Source of the DNA: Centropus unirufus | Lineage: Eukaryota > Chordata > Aves > Cuculiformes > Centropidae | Assembly (NCBI GenBank): GCA_013397695.1 | Contig: VYZI01000344.1 | Span: forward strand, 397,076 to 461,075 | Length of the DNA: 64,000 bases | Direction of reading: 5' to 3' | Part shown: positions 12,687 to 27,027 of the stretch, piece by piece | Position numbering within the stretch: position 1 is the stretch's first letter | How the letters are laid out: every line of letters starts with the position of its first letter | Position numbers and translations under genes: made by a program | The notes under the pieces: generated by a model | Databases searched by the model: none | Seen by the model: the letters and a program-made list of their open reading frames with translations, nothing else | Told to the model about the DNA's origin: nothing

Positions 12687-15589
12687 CTGCATGGAAAAGG
12701 GAAAGAGAAGAAAGAAGGAGAACAAGTGGCATCAGTGCTGTTTCAAGAACCAGGAAGCTCAATTGGTAACTGTTCATATTACATTGCTTTTAAGCGACAA
12801 AGAGAAGAGCCATCAACAAGTCCTGCACTGAGTGTGTGCACGGACATTGCATTTTACCTGCAATATAAAGGAGCGTAGAGCAGGCCAGCTCACTTCTCTT
12901 TCCTTGTATTATCTGCTGCAGGATGTTTTCCATCCGCAGATGTTTCCTCTACAACAGTTTGTGGAAGCCAACTCCATGTTGCAAAGGATAAGTTTAAAAC
13001 TCTTTCCTACCAGTTGCCAGACAGCATTGTAATAAATAAGCCCCACCAGAGGAACCAACATCTTGGACCCAGCTATTACTCCGTTTCCTCTCTGGCTCAC
13101 ATCTTGTTTCCCATCTCCGGTTTTTCTCAGCTGTAGGTAGAACAAAAGCTCACCTCCAGAAAGCTGAGGAGTAAAACTCTCTGGCTCCCAGCTACACCAT
13201 CTGCTTCTGCCCTCTGACATGCTTTAAGGTCTTCATGTGCAAGACCTCATCTATCATCACTCAGCTGTAGTTCAGAAGCATGAGAGATTACTTTCTTTCC
13301 TACCATGAGGCTTACACATGGTCAAAACAGTTAGCAGACCACAACCACCCCCAGACTTACAGTGATCAAGGTTAGTATTGTGCTTGCATTCCTAGATTTC
13401 CTATAGAATAAATGAATTTCAGCATGATTTGGAAAAACCTGTTTAACAGATTCTTCTTCTGGCACCTTTTAAACTACAAAGACACTATTCTCTAACCAGA
13501 TTTAAGCAAAACTACATCTGTAAATTCGTTCAAGTTTATGTTAAGAAACCAAGTGACATCACAAAAAAATATCTCTTATCATTTGCAGTACATCCACATG
13601 AAAGCAAGAAGCTTGTAGAATCACTGCAGGTGGGTGTGCATGGGACATGTGCCCCCTGTAACTCAAATATAAGTTTTGATTTCCATTAAACCATGATTTT
13701 CAGCATAGAGATAATACTAGTAATCTGCTTCTGATCACACAATTCTATGTCTCTGGCCGACAGTATCTTAAATCCAGGGGATTTCCTCCCTTACTAGGAG
13801 AGGAAGGCAAGCCTTCCTGCTTCTTCATTATCTTAGCCGATTTATCTCTCAACTTTTATTAAAAGGGCTCTTGAAGTAGGCAAACGGAAGAGAAAGATTC
13901 CAGTTGAAGGCAGTTTAAAAAAAAACACAAAACAAATAAGAAAAAAAATTACCTATACTAGTCCTTAAATCATGGGGTTTATGCCTTTAGCCACTGACAG
14001 CTACCAGCTCAGCAGCCTTCAGAAGCCAGACAGCAAGCTTCCCTCGAGTGACACGACCATCCTAAGGTTGTTCAGTGGAGCTTAAAATAAAGCAAATTTA
14101 GAAACCACCCCTTCCACAAGCACTGTTAAGCCTCGTTCCCCATGAAAATTAAGCTCACATAAGCTGTGTCCCCTCCTGTCTTCCTTCCTCATGCCAAGAC
14201 CAGAGTCTACTGGGCCACTCCAGCTGACACAGGCCCATAAGCACAACGGGCAGGGGCAGCTGGCCCTGGAACATGGGCCTCCCGTGAGCTCTCGAGAGGC
14301 AGTTTGGTCAATTAAATGGCCAAACGATGCAAGAGATTAAAACACCCTGGCCATCTGGGGGCCCCAAGCAATCTCTGTGTGCACGGCTTTGTGGGACGCA
14401 CACTCTCTCAGCCAACTGGAGCCAAGGGAAGGCAAAGCCCATGCCCAGGGGATATGGAATAAGCATGGAAGCACTGCAGCAGTGAAAGAATTAAGCGTAC
14501 CAGTTTCAATGCGACAACCAAAACCAGAAGAAACCACCATTCATTCCCTTTGCCATTCAGGGCTCACGCTGTTCACTTCTCAAGCTCACTGTCTCCTCAG
14601 TGCCGTAGGGTTACACCTGATCCCTCTGACTCCCCTGTCATCATTGCTCTCACTCCAAATGAATGGAAGAGAAACAGCACCCTGAGGGAGCAGGGATTTC
14701 ACCCAGAGGTTGTATCAGAGCTTCCTTTCCCTTGTACTATTCTGACCACAGGCCAAAAAAATATTTTTTAAAAACAACTACCAAATATTTATTTGGAACA
14801 CACAAAGGCTTCTAGCAATTCAATTAAGTGAACTCGAAGCTGCTGTGCTTTATGTATTTTTTCCAGCTAATGGAGTAGAAAAGAAAAAAAAATAAAATCC
14901 ATTGTTTCGAGTCCAAGCCACAAAACAAGCCACCCTTTCAAGCATAAACAAGCAAGATGCCCTCAGCATTTGTGTAGGAGAAAAATAGACTGCGCAGACA
15001 TTGTGTGTCTGTACGTGGTACAGAGAAGTTCTTGCCACACACAGGCAGTGGGTAGCACAGATTTGCTTAATCTAAAGAAGACACTGTTCTAACTCACCAG
15101 GAACTCGTGAGAGAACTGTAAGAAAGGAAAAGAAATAAAAAATCCTATTTCTCCCTACAGTCTGGGAAGGCAGAAACTACAAAATCATTACGGGTATTTT
15201 CAGCACGTTTAATTTTCACATATCCTACTGTTGTCTCAACTTCATGTTTTCCTTTGCTCATTCTCTCCCCTCAGCCTAGAAAAAGCCACAATAAAATCCA
15301 TGCTGACCAGCTCCAGCTCTTTCCCCTCTCTTTCTCACCTATCATCAAAATTGCTGGGAAAAATAACCACCTGTGCTACTTCAGCTACTTCTTTTTCGAC
15401 TCCAGCGTTGTTGGAGCAGTTTTACTCAAATTACAGCAACTCTCACCGGCTAAATTTTCAGCCCCAACACTTGAATGAAGACTCAGTCCTCATCTTTCTT
15501 CTTAGACAATCCTCCTATTCTCAAAATAGGACACAACACCCCTGCTAACGTACCACTTTTCCTTACTTCCTAATCTTTTCTTATTGTTC

Positions 15590-15850
15590 CTATCATGTGT
15601 CTTCATCCTTCGTCAATGCTCTCTCTATTCTCAGGTCTCTCTCTCCTCGTTATCTTGTCTCCGGGATCTCATCTGCAAAACAAGTTCAGCTCCCATGGCT
15701 GCGCTGACTACTCAGATCTGTGTCTCCGCTCAGGATCTGTCTCCTTATGTTCAAAGAACAGCCTCAGCCTGACATGTTTGTCAATGCCAAGTTGTCAGCT
15801 CACACTAAATGGCACTAAGACAGCGCTCCTTTCTTTCCCCAGAGCCCTCC
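15590..15850 (+). mobile_element. Possible ancient L2-type LINE reverse-transcriptase remnant
   Basis: Plus-strand translation contains SSHGCADYSDLCL, which resembles a decayed H-S/G-YADDTQLYL catalytic block. About 30 residues later QLTLNGTKTALLSF resembles the downstream L-K-L-N-x-x-K-T-E motif of L2/CR1-clade enzymes. The order and spacing fit, but the conserved aspartates are partly lost and no element ends are visible. A chance match is possible. Confidence 0.4.
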
Positions 15851-16708
15851 ACAACTGCATTTATATCACCACGGACCTGCCACATGTCTCTTCAACTTAT
15901 AAGCAGTACAACAATTTTTTACTCTGAACTCTTCTGAGGTCATGATGGGGTCTTTCAGAGTTCCTAGCCACCTTCTCAGCTGACAATAGCCTGAAAACTC
16001 CACTTTCCATCTTGGCCTTCATTATTGTGATGTCCCTTTTGCTCTGGACAGGTGGTCAGTAAGAGACCGGTACGTATCGTAGATCCTGGTAACCAGACTG
16101 CTCCAAGGGTGGTTCCAAGAAGAGGAAGACACTGAACATGCTGGATCACTGCTTTTTTCCATGAATTCGCTATAGAATAAACAATACTCAACATACACTA
16201 TGCCCAGAGCAAGCATTAGACAGTCTTGCCACTTGATCAACTGTATTTACTTAATCCTGTTCCAACTTTTTTGCTGTGAGTGAGCAAGACCTTCTTAACT
16301 CTGAAGGTACAGCTCCCCAGTAGCTCCAGCAGATCTGAAGATACAGTTTCTCAATTTCTTTGTAACACCAGCCAGGTTACACAAAACTAGAGAAAAAGCT
16401 ACATGTTTTCAGACAGTCCGGCCCTGACCCAGCTCACAAGTCCCAGGCACCAGTCATGCTTGATACTCTTAAGACTGGCAACAAAATATTGTTGCGAAAT
16501 TACCAGTAAAGTACTGCAAGATAAAAACCTTCCGAACTGATAGCAGGCCAGCACGCACAACCACAAGAATTTGCATCTAGTTAACCAAATTGTGGTTAAC
16601 TATTTAGCTTTCAGCGAGGCAAGGAGCAGTCAGGCTTACGGTTTGCAGCATGAAAGGCCGGTAAGTGAATTTAACTGGTGTGTTTGAAATGGGGGACACC
16701 TTGATAGT

Positions 16709-16915
16709 ATCACACAATCAGAATGGTTTGAGTTGGAAGGGAACTTAATGATTATCCAGTTCCAACCCCCATGCCATGGGCAGGGATACCTTCCACTGGA
16801 TCGGATTGCTCAAAGCCCCAACCAACCTGGCCTTGAACAGCTCCAGGGATGGGGCATCCACAACTTCTCTGCACAACCTGTGCCAGTGCCTCACCAACCT
16901 CACAGGAAAAATACT
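16709..16915 (-). mobile_element. CR1 LINE 3' fragment
   Basis: The plus strand begins with the inverted CR1 tail and the GAATGGTTTGAGTTGG block. It continues through CCATGGGCAGGGATACC and the CAACCTGGCCTTGAACA block, the standard CR1 3' UTR in reverse. It fades near 16.9 kb. Confidence 0.9.
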
Positions 16916-17464
16916 CTTAGAGAAGAGCTCTTTACAGCATGCTGGCAGAGTCCTCGTCACAAGTGTCCTCTCCGGGACATCTCTGGTTAGGTCAGCTGAG
17001 ACTCACCAAGTCCTATGTGCTGGCAACGTAACCTGCAGAGGAGACACAGGAGCCTGGCTACCTCACAGGTCAAAGATTGGATTCCATCCCTTCCCCACTA
17101 ACTTAACTGCTTATGTTCAAACCTATACCCTCGATTAAACACACGAATATATAAATTACAGAGACAAGCTACATGGTCATGAGTGAACAAAGTTACACCG
17201 GGTTATAGATATCCATCTATGCGTGCCGCAGTCATTTAAACACCTCCAAGCATTTCTTTGAGTATTAAAGGACTCTTACCCCAAACCATGTTACAGATCA
17301 ATCTCATCAAACTTTCCATATTCACATTGCAGCACCGCTGTCCCTCATACTTGGGAGGATCTGCTAAAACACGGCAAACGTATTTCACTTTCCTCAATCT
17401 CTAAGTACCTACGAAACATTTACTTAAAGGAACCCTACAGGAAAGCTGAGAAGGGGTTTTGTCA

Positions 17465-17748
17465 GGCAGTGAAGTGACAGGATGAGGGGCAATGGTTTTA
17501 AGCCGAAAGAGGGGAGATTGAGATGAGATATTAGAAGATTATTTTTTCCTGTGAGGGTGGTGAGGCACTGGCACAGGTTGCCAAGGGAAGCTGTGGATGC
17601 CCCCTCCCTGGAGGTGTTCAAGGCCAGGCTGGACAAGACCTTGAGTAACCTGATCCAGTGGGAGGTGTCCCTGCCCATGGCAGAGGGGTTGGAACTAGGT
17701 GGGCTTTATGATCCCTTCCAACCCAAACTACTCTATGATTCTGTGATT
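17465..17748 (+). mobile_element. CR1 LINE 3' fragment
   Basis: This has the same family of 3' UTR blocks as the copy at 16.7 kb but in plus orientation. It ends TCTATGATTCTGTGATTC, the characteristic CR1 terminal repeat, and carries the GTGGTGAGGCACTGGCACAG block. The two copies are inverted relative to each other, about 0.55 kb apart. Confidence 0.92.
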
Positions 17749-18383
17749 CAGCAACAGCATCCATATAAATCCGACAGTGCCTACCCTCCTAGTACTGGAG
17801 AGGGATGGCTACTAAAGCTGAAGTCTTCTTTCTTACTTGTTCCCTGGTTCTTTACACTTGTTTCATACTGGTTAAAAAAAAATATATATATCTTTTTGGC
17901 AATAAATGTTTTTATTCTGCATTTCTATATAAATAAGGCCCCAGCTCCATGAGGCAATGGCGGAAAATTTGGTTTGGTATCACATCACAAGGAAATCTTT
18001 CCTTGCATGGAAGGTTTATGCTACTAATCATAATTTATTTGTAGACCATAGTCATGTAAAAGCTCTGTTAACCAAGGCTACAAACACACCAAAAAACCCC
18101 AATTCCCCTCGATCCCCCTCACCTTGAACACTAAGACTCCTAACAAACCAAGAATGCAAACAACTCTGTAATCACAGGCATCTTGTTTCCACAAGCCCGA
18201 ACACAGCCTAAGCAGAAACTTTTATCAGATCACTAAAAACTGCGTGCTTGCAACCGCTACAATTCTCATCCTACACTGGAAAAACTGTTGCACTCCCTTC
18301 CTCTTGAAATGGGTAGTCATCAGTTTATTAATTAGTATAAGCAACTTGCTTTGTTTATCTTGAAGATGCCTGGTGATACAGCC

Positions 18384-18408
18384 ATATATATATATACACA
18401 CACACACA
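18384..18408 (+). repeat. (TA)n(CA)n microsatellite
   Basis: This short TA run passes into CA dinucleotides, within MPZL1 intron 1. Confidence 0.9.
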
Positions 18409-19149
18409 GATAGATATACAGGCAATGAATTACGTGACTTATAAAAAGTCTCTTCTGGATGAACCATCGTTTCTTCACTGCAGATAAAACACCTGGTGGA
18501 GAAATCTGAGCTTTTATGGCCCTCGCTGACGGGAGTAGGCATGCCCAAATCACTCCTCTGAACCTCACAAGATCTGTTAAAGCACCCAGACATTGGATCA
18601 AATTTCCACAGAAAGAATTCACTGACATCATCTAGCCTTAACATAGAAGTGAAATCCGTGCCAGCCACTCCACTTAGGAGCAAACCATGCTTTATTTCAT
18701 AGAAAAAAAAGAGCTGACTGACCATCTCCACAACAGAAATCCGTGATGGCGTTATCTGGTATCAAGTCTTATTACCTGTATAGATATAAACATTTACATA
18801 TATTTTTATATACACATGTATATTTCTACAGACATGATCTTGCATGTTGTGGTATGTTCACCTTGGCTGCCTGCCAGATGCCCACCCAGCTGCTCTGTCA
18901 CTAATCCTTCCCAAACACAACAAGGGGAGAAAATAAGATGAAAATGCACATGAAAAAAGGGCAGGGAGACCACTTACCAGTTAACTCTCCCAAGCAAAAC
19001 ACACTTGACTTGGGGAAAAATAATTTAATTTATTGCCATGCAAAATGAAGCTAGATGGTGCAAAACAAAGATAAAAACATACCTGTCCCCCACTCCTTTT
19101 CCTCCCCTAGGGTCAATTTCATTCCTTCATTCCCACCTTCTCAACATCC

Positions 19150-19505
19150 TCCCTATTACCAGGCAGCCAGGGGCAGACAGAGGGTTGTGGTCAGTCCATA
19201 ACAGCTCCTTGTTCGTCACACCTTTCCCTGCTCCAGCATGGGTACTCTCTATGAGCTTGCAGTCCTTCAAAACCTATCCCAGCGCCTGGGATCATCCATG
19301 GGCCACAGGGTGGGTATCTTCTCCAGCGTGGTCCTTTCCACATGCTGAAGGGGAACACCCAGCTCCACTGTGGTCTCCCCCTAAACTTCCAGGGGCTGTA
19401 GAGGAATCTGTGCCCCAGCACCTGGAGCACCTTCTCCCCTCCTCCTTCTCTCATCTTGGGGTTACAGTGTTGTTCCTCACACCTATTCCCCTCTCACTGC
19501 CTTCG
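19150..19505 (+). mobile_element. Probable avian interspersed repeat, LTR-like
   Basis: The stretch carries blocks I associate with a very common avian repeat: GTGGTCAGTCCATAACAGC, repeated CTCCAGC(A/G)TGG units, and CACCTGGAGCACCTTCTCC followed by a CCTCCTTCTCTCATCTTGG block. I think it is part of an endogenous-retrovirus-type LTR, but terminal TG/CA, a duplicated target site and coding sequence were not identified. Family assignment rests on memory only. Confidence 0.5.
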
Positions 19506-22500
19506 TGAAGCTTTGTCCTTTCTCAAGCACTATTGCACAGGTCCTGCAGCTTGGCTGAGGAGCTCAGCTGCGCTCCGAGGTGGGTCCAGTGGAGGCAGCT
19601 GGAACTGGCTATGTCAGGCATGAGGGAGCCCAGCCTCTCCTCACAGAGACTGTCCCTGCAGTCTACCACCAAAACCTTGACATCTACACCCCATGCATTC
19701 ACATACGACACAAAGCAACATCAGCTACAGAAACGACGACTAGACAGTGTCACACCAGCTCATCTTGACATGAAGGTTTCAAAGCAGCTACAACTGAATT
19801 CCACTGTCCTCAAAAGAGGACAGAAGAGTTTACTTTCACTCTCAAACGCCAATCAGAACAGCTTTTTTGCTCAGAAAAGCTCCCCGGGTTGCCAATCTCA
19901 AAGTAACTCAGGTTGCTGAAGAAGAGCTTCTGTTCAGTAACTCAGCCGGTCCTGCAGCACCCTGCCAGCTCTATGAAACAGAAAGCAAAGCTGCTGACAC
20001 CCAGGCCACAAACACCTACCACCTGCTGCCGCCTCGCCGCTGGGAACATTCGTTCTCCAAGCTGAGACAAGCTCAGAAGAGCATCTGCTAACACAAGATT
20101 CACTTTCTCCTGGCCTTTTCGCACATTCAGCTAAGCTCTGTCTGACTCAACGAAGACGGGAAAAAATAGTATCTTTTCCCACCCACCCTGTGGCAAAGCT
20201 GTGAAAGCAGTCCATAACATCCATGTACTTCAGCCCTACAGACTCCGTGCAGCTACTCTGACAGATCTTAAAGACCCAATTTCAGGGTCACTAAGCTTTG
20301 GTATCACCTTCCTGCTCCCATGCTATAGAGTCAGTTTTTCAAGCGGTCTCCTCCACACAATGCAAAGCAACTCAGTTCTACCAAGAGATGACAGAAGAAC
20401 ATAGGCTGAGATTTACTTCCAACATCCACGCTTTCTAACCAGAAATGGGGAACAAGCATGAGGTTCAACAAAGAATATCTGAGTTCCCTTGCCAGCCAGG
20501 CCCCAGATTTCTTGTTCAATTCCAAGGAAATAATTTTACTCATGTACCATTCTCTCAACCTGGAAAGCATAAAATCGAGATGCTTGTAAAGGTGCTGAGA
20601 CCCATGAGCAAGTAAGCGTTGTAGCTGCGACTGCTCCATGTGCCAGAGTCACCTAAATGTCAAGTGTGGGCAGATGCTTATCTAGTTTAAAAGCCAGTAA
20701 CATCAAGCTCTGTTGTACTAACTTATCCTTGGGAATCACCAAACAATATTTCCCTGCCTACTATCCAATCCAGACAAGATATTTTTCCGTTCAACAGCCT
20801 TTAAGTGGGTTTCCTTCCCTGACCGAGTAAGTTTACAAGTGTTCAAATGTGAAGTAAACAGTTCTTGTTGACAAAGTCAAACCAAAACGGTGAAATAGCC
20901 CAAGAGGCAAATTAAGTAAACCCCTTCAAAGTGCAAAGGATAACTGGAACGGCTGATGGCAACTGTTCTACCTCTGATCTTGCACCACCAACATAGTCAC
21001 TAACGCACACAGCAGATAACTCTTGGGCACAAGGAGAGATTCCCGAAAATAGGAATAGCTGCACAGAACAAGAAGATAAAGACTGTATCTTAGGAGAATC
21101 TGTCTTAAAACATAGCAAGTTTTTTTTCCACAAAAAAGGGTATCATTAACCTTGCTTAACTAAAGAACTGAGAGAAGCATCAACACATGGCAGAGAGAGT
21201 GAAGAAAGAATCCCATCATCACAAGCATTTTGCAAAATTACTATAAAATTCCCATAAAAATGACCATAAAACTGTCACAATGTCTACTAAAGAAGTGAGA
21301 GTATTAAAGATCAGAAGTTGTGGACAAAAAAACCCCAAACAACCAACAAACTCCCAAGGTGTGGACTGTAGAGACAGATGTGACACAGCTGGAACAAAAG
21401 CTTCCCTCTTGGTCAGCCCTGGATATTAGTACTATTTCAAGTGAAACTGTTAAAAATACCTGTTGTGTTACCAGCTGGTGATGGCGTGCAGCATCATTTT
21501 TTTAAAAATCTAGCATTAGCAGTATGGAAACTACAATTTCTGAGGCAAGCCAGGCCGTAAAATTAAGGATGTGGTTACACAAATTTCACAAGGAGATACA
21601 ATGCAAAAGGTTACCTATCAAACAGATATAAGAAGCTGCCCTTTTTTTCCCCTTTTAAGGTAATCAATCCACAAAGTTGCAACCACCTCAGACACACCAA
21701 GAAACATTTGCAGAAGGTGCACTCTGAACCATTCAAGGTATCAGGAGCACTTCAGCCACAGTCACTACCAGCTGTCGTCATTCCTCACCCAGCATCGTGC
21801 CCCTCTCTTGCCAAGTATTGGTATTTTCAGCAGCCTGAAAGGTGAACACAGGTTTTTTTTTCCAGAATACAGAGGGACTCAATTAAAACAACCTGTTAAA
21901 TACAATCCCATCACTTAACAGAGCAAGGAGACAGCTGAAATCAAGCCACCCAAGTGACTATTACCCTCCTTAGCTAACAGGACACTCAGTCACACAAGGG
22001 CCTGGTTTGATCAGAAATGTACTTTCAGCAGTTCAAGCAAATCCAGAGCTCTCTCAGGACCAGATTCCTTATTGCTCTGTGCTCTGCTGAACGCCTGCAG
22101 CCAGCTCTGGCACCTCACGCCAGCAATCTCGCACCTACTCGTTAACCAAACTTGCTAACTCACTTGCTGAGCAAACTCATAACTAGCTACGACCTGCAGT
22201 AGCACAACCACAAAGCCAAAAGAAAAAGCCCATGTTCCACACTCCAAAGCATTGTTTCACAAGAATTTGTCAGTGGTGGTGCCAATTGAAATAGCTTCCA
22301 TGCCCGCTTATAGCATAGCATGATGCATCTGACCAGGGAAAACGTGTTCTAAACAGCCCTTTTTCCATTGTTTTCTTTTAAACCAGATCAACATCCTAAC
22401 CCAGTCTACTCTACGGCATATTTAATAGCAACCAAGCAAAGTGCTGAGTAGGAGCCGCTTCAGCTGGCTCTTCCCAGGAATTCGTCTCTTTTGCAAGGTG

Positions 22501-24603
22501 TTTATGGTCTCCCTTGTAGCATACTCTACATTCCAGTTTATAGCTAGGAGGTCACTTCTACAGCCATTCCTTTGATTAGAGCAGCTCCTTTGTCCATGCC
22601 TGAGCTGACAAAGTCGAGGGGTGTGCAACACCTCCACTCAGCCACCATCTCAACACCTTTCACACTGAAAGAGGCAAGCGACCTCCTAAGACCTCCATCA
22701 GAAAGCTTCAAGACAGTTGTCTCTGCCTCACGATGCATACCCAAGGCCCTTGGGTACAGCTTACTGCTAATCCTAGCCTGAGTAACACTTGCTCTTCTAA
22801 AGTAAGGGCTGGTTTGAGATAACAGTAAATCACTGAAGTCGGACTTCTCCAAGCCTCTTCTCCAGCGGCAAAACCAGTTCGGAACTTCTTGTCATCTCCT
22901 GCCACGGCTTCCTTTTACAAGACAGAAGCATCCTCTCCATTGTGCTAATCACGCTGCCCAGGCTCACGCTAACCCAAATCAGCAAAGTACAAAGATAAAC
23001 AAACCACACACAAAAAAAAAAAAGACAGACACAAACCATAAGGATGTGACTGTTTTCATAACCAGAGCTTCCACCTTTCTGATATATTCCTAGGATATCC
23101 TGAGTTAGCATTATTTTTTTTATACAAGACCGTATTTATCAGTTAATTACATGTAGATGGCAGAAAGAGCCATGTATGTTGTACACGATCAAACCCCACC
23201 GCACCAATATCACACTCTGAATTCCCACTATGTGTGCTAAAATAATTAGCTCTAAATAGATGACTTCACTATGACCTATATAGCATTTCTCCAGCAAGAA
23301 ATCCTTTAGAAACCGTTCAGATTGAATTTTTTTAAGTCAAACAGTACAAGACATCTGCCTTGTAAAATTAGGTTTCACTTCTTTGCTCTTCCGCCTAGAC
23401 TGAAGGCACCCTGCACCAGGACATTCCCCATCTACTAGGATCAGTCAGGATAAGAGAAGTCCACAGACAGACAGTGGAATTCCTGCTTAATGCAATCAAC
23501 CCTAATTCAGATTACAAGCCAAAGAGCCGTGAGCATTGTTATTCACACAGAGGCAGGGGACTGCTGGGTGGCTGAGGTCATGAAGAACCTACCCATTTTA
23601 CATGAAACTGCATTTTAACACCTAAAATTTAAGCTACAGCCTTTTCGCCTTATCCAGGAACTTCTCGCTGCTGCAAGTGACCCGAGCAGCAGCCCCACCT
23701 TCAACCCAACCACCAGCTAGCAGAGTTCATCTGCCTCATCACCTTTTCCCTTTGCAGAACCCACACGGTGCTGCAGGCAAGGAAGACTTCCTACCTGCAG
23801 CATCAGAGGGCTCAGCTTAAAAGAACTAACAGCTTCTGACGGGCTGAATATAGCAATTCTGACTAAACCTGGCACAAACGGGAAGTGAGCACCGCAACCC
23901 TGACTTAGGCTGTTGTTTTCATGAAGACATTTCAAGCAGCAACTCAAGTGTGCGGATCGGCTCAAGGCAGTACCAGGCACTTGAGCTATTTACCATTGCA
24001 GTACTCCTCTGCTTCTTACTGACCTGTGCATTATGCACGTGCGTGCACATGTATAGAACAGCGTATAAAAGAGGGGAAGATCAGGCTTTGTTGGCATCAA
24101 AAAGATCAGATGAAGTATCAGTAATATTCTTTCTGGTAACACCAGAGACATTCTTGAAGAGTTTCAGAAGCAATCAGGCACCACCCTCATGTTAAACACA
24201 AACTTGACATCACTTTAAGCGATACTCAAAATGCCTTACAAATTCAGGATTGCAAAACAACCGATTTTCTTGACATAGTAATTCAAGGCTCACCCACCCT
24301 TACAAAAGATTATACCTAGATTAACCACCACCAATGTCACCCACTCTCATGTCACACCCAAGCAACTGAGGGGCAACAGCTCCCTGAAAATGCCACTTCT
24401 GCCCTTCCCCTTTTGCTCTGCAGCTTTTGATTTGAGTCTCTCACTAGATTAAAATAATCTCACGAGATGAAATTCCAGGAAAGGGAAGAGGGTCCTTGAA
24501 AAACAGCAGGAAATGGAACACAGGCATGTTGAAAGGCAGTGTATTTACGACACCAGAATCCTCACAACCCAAAACTCTGGAGGGTAACCTTTTCCATGCC
24601 AAC

Positions 24604-24765
24604 CACAGAATTGCAGCATGGTTTGGGTTGGAAAGGACCTTTAAGATCATCCAACTGCAACCCTCTTGCCATGGGTAGGAACACCTCTCACTGGATCAGG
24701 CTGCTCAAAGCCCCAGCCACCCTGGTCTTGAACACCTCCAGGGATGGGGCACCCACCAGGTGGAT
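24604..24765 (-). mobile_element. CR1 LINE 3' fragment
   Basis: Inverted CR1 3' UTR blocks are present: ATGGTTTGGGTTGGAAAGG, CCATGGGTAGGAACACC and CTTGAACACCTCCAGGG. It is about 160 bases long. Confidence 0.9.
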
Positions 24766-26379
24766 CAATACGTTACTTTGCACATGCAAAAGAGGCGAGG
24801 AGCCTGCACACTAGCCACTTATTCCCATGCGATGCAAACCTTGAGCCAACTCCACACATGGAGAAAAAAAATACGAGTGCCTTTTCAAAGCAGACAGGGG
24901 GATTAAGGGCGTGCAATATAAGAAAAGAGAATTCAACAAGGGAATAACTTTTGATTTCGGGATAGAAAACAAATTACAATTGCAGGGATGGGAACAGAAA
25001 CACAGTCCAACACAATTAAGGTAGTGACTCTGACACCCATTTGTTCCTTTATATTGCAGTGTCCCTTTCTAGGTGGACCCCAGCCCACGGAAGATCTTTT
25101 CCAAACAAGTGCCATGTAGCTCTGCTTAGCTTTAAGAAAATACATTTGGTTATATACTTCAGATGTTGTACAATAATCTACTAATAATTGCTAGTTAGCT
25201 ACCCTTGGCATTGCTGTGGTTGTACCTTTTGTTGTGGTATGGGGAAATACGCACCCCTTCTTTTCCTGTCTCCGTATTTATTTTCAAAGGAAGAACTTAG
25301 TTTTACTGTAAGCTATGCTATACATAGCATATATTGCATATATAATTTGCATATATATGCATCTTCTGAGTTATTTCTAAATATTAAGGCTGTCCCTCTG
25401 GATATACAGCACGTCTTAACCAACTCTGCCTGTGTTTATTGCAAAATGCAGTGACCTTTAACAAATCCAAACAACAATGCTGTTTGGAAATAAGAAGTTT
25501 TAAGGCTCTTACCATATGGCACAATTCCTTCTTGAACCTGTCTCCAGATGGATTTATAGTTTCAAACTCTTTTCCATACAGAAGACCTGAGAAGGCATCA
25601 GGCTTTAACAACACCTACTAACCTACTTCACAAAGTTTCACCCACTGAGCCAGTACTGCTAAGCCAAACCAGCACCACTGCCCATCCTTTGCCCCTACAC
25701 GCTCAGCCTCCTCGGGAAACGGCCGTGATCTTTACATTCCAGAATGGTGTGCCCAACACACACCTCTTCACCCTTTAAGAATTAAGCAAAATTAAGCCAA
25801 AATTTCTACCACTCCACAGCCTAGAACTCTGCGCTCCATTTGTCCTAAGCACTTCATTTGGGCTGATGTAATTACTCCTCCACCCAAATACTTCACCACT
25901 GACCAAATCAAAGGTGTTAGCTTCCAGGCATTCCTGGGACCACAGCCCCAGCGTCCCCAGCTGCCAGTCACCCCCACGCCACGCTCGGCCTTTCCTCAAC
26001 AGAGCTGACCCGCGTCCCCTGACACCATCACGGTCACAGGGAGCAAGCGCTCCCACAGGGACCACACGCCTCCCGCTTGTGGTGACACCCCAGGTGGGAC
26101 TTTTGCCCCAGAAGGACCCACAGAGAGGCACAAACCCCATTCCCTCCCTTCTTTCCCCTCCTTCCCCTGGTGTGCCGAGTGTCCTGTGTGGGACAGGTTC
26201 CACCACTGCCACTTGGGATGGATGGGAGAGCACGCTCACATGGGAAACAACTGCTGATACAAGCAGCAGCTGCAAAACGCGGAACATTTTGATTTAAGCT
26301 AAAATAAAGTTTCATCCAAGGCACTGTATTTTTTGGAAGTTAGAGACAATGTCCCTCTGACACCATGGTTTTTATAGCA

Positions 26380-26772
26380 TGTTTTTCTCAAATAGTGGGT
26401 TTTTTCCAGGCACTGTTACCTCTTGTGTGCGGTCTGATCTGTCCTGAATTTGTGTGTTTTTTTCTATAATCCTCTCTGTCCACAGCCTTTCCCCATCCCA
26501 AGCCCCAGATCAGGCAAAGCTGGCTCCAAAGCTCCAAACACCCAAGAGTCTGGACTGCTGTGAGGTTCATTGTAACATTAAAATCAGTCCTTGAAATCAT
26601 AGAACGCACATAAGATTTCTGGGAAAATACATCCCTGTGCCTATGAGCGGGACACACATTCTCCTGCCTGGCTGCACAGGATGGATGGGGATCGCTCCCT
26701 CGTGCTTCCCAGGCCAGATAAAGGATGCTGGCTTTCCAAATCTCCCAAACCCAGTCCTAGAGAGGACTGATT
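26380..26772 (-). repeat. Unassigned interspersed repeat, copy 1 (inverted)
   Basis: Read on the minus strand this matches the plus strand at about 32055-32500 over roughly 400 bases with scattered differences and small gaps. Shared blocks include CACGAGGGAGCGATCCCC, TTTTCCCAGAAATCTTAT, AAGGACTGATTTTAATG and GGGATGGGGAAAGGCTG. I cannot name the family. The end equivalent to the A-rich tail of copy 2 is also A-rich here. It lies in MPZL1 intron 1 close to the CpG island. Confidence 0.8.
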
Positions 26773-27027
26773 TGCGGCATTTTCGGTGTCACCCCCGCCA
26801 GCTGGCGGCGCAGGGGCCGGTTCCGCAGGGACGAGCAAAGCCCTGCCCAAGCCATCCCCTCATCCCGGCACCCGGGCGGCGAGGAGCGGCGCTGGAAGGG
26901 ACGCCCCGGGCTGCACCCCCGGCATTCCGGCCCCCGGGAAGGGCCGAGGGAAGGAAGCGGCCGCCCTGCCTCCCCCCACGGGGCCCGGCGGCGAACACAC
27001 CTGTGCCGGCCCCTCCGCCGCGGCTCG

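Noticed and set aside
25311..25362. AT-rich palindromic stretch (GCATATAT repeats)
   Set aside because: The self-complementarity comes from simple TA/GCATAT repetition, unlike the non-repetitive arms at 50.2 kb.
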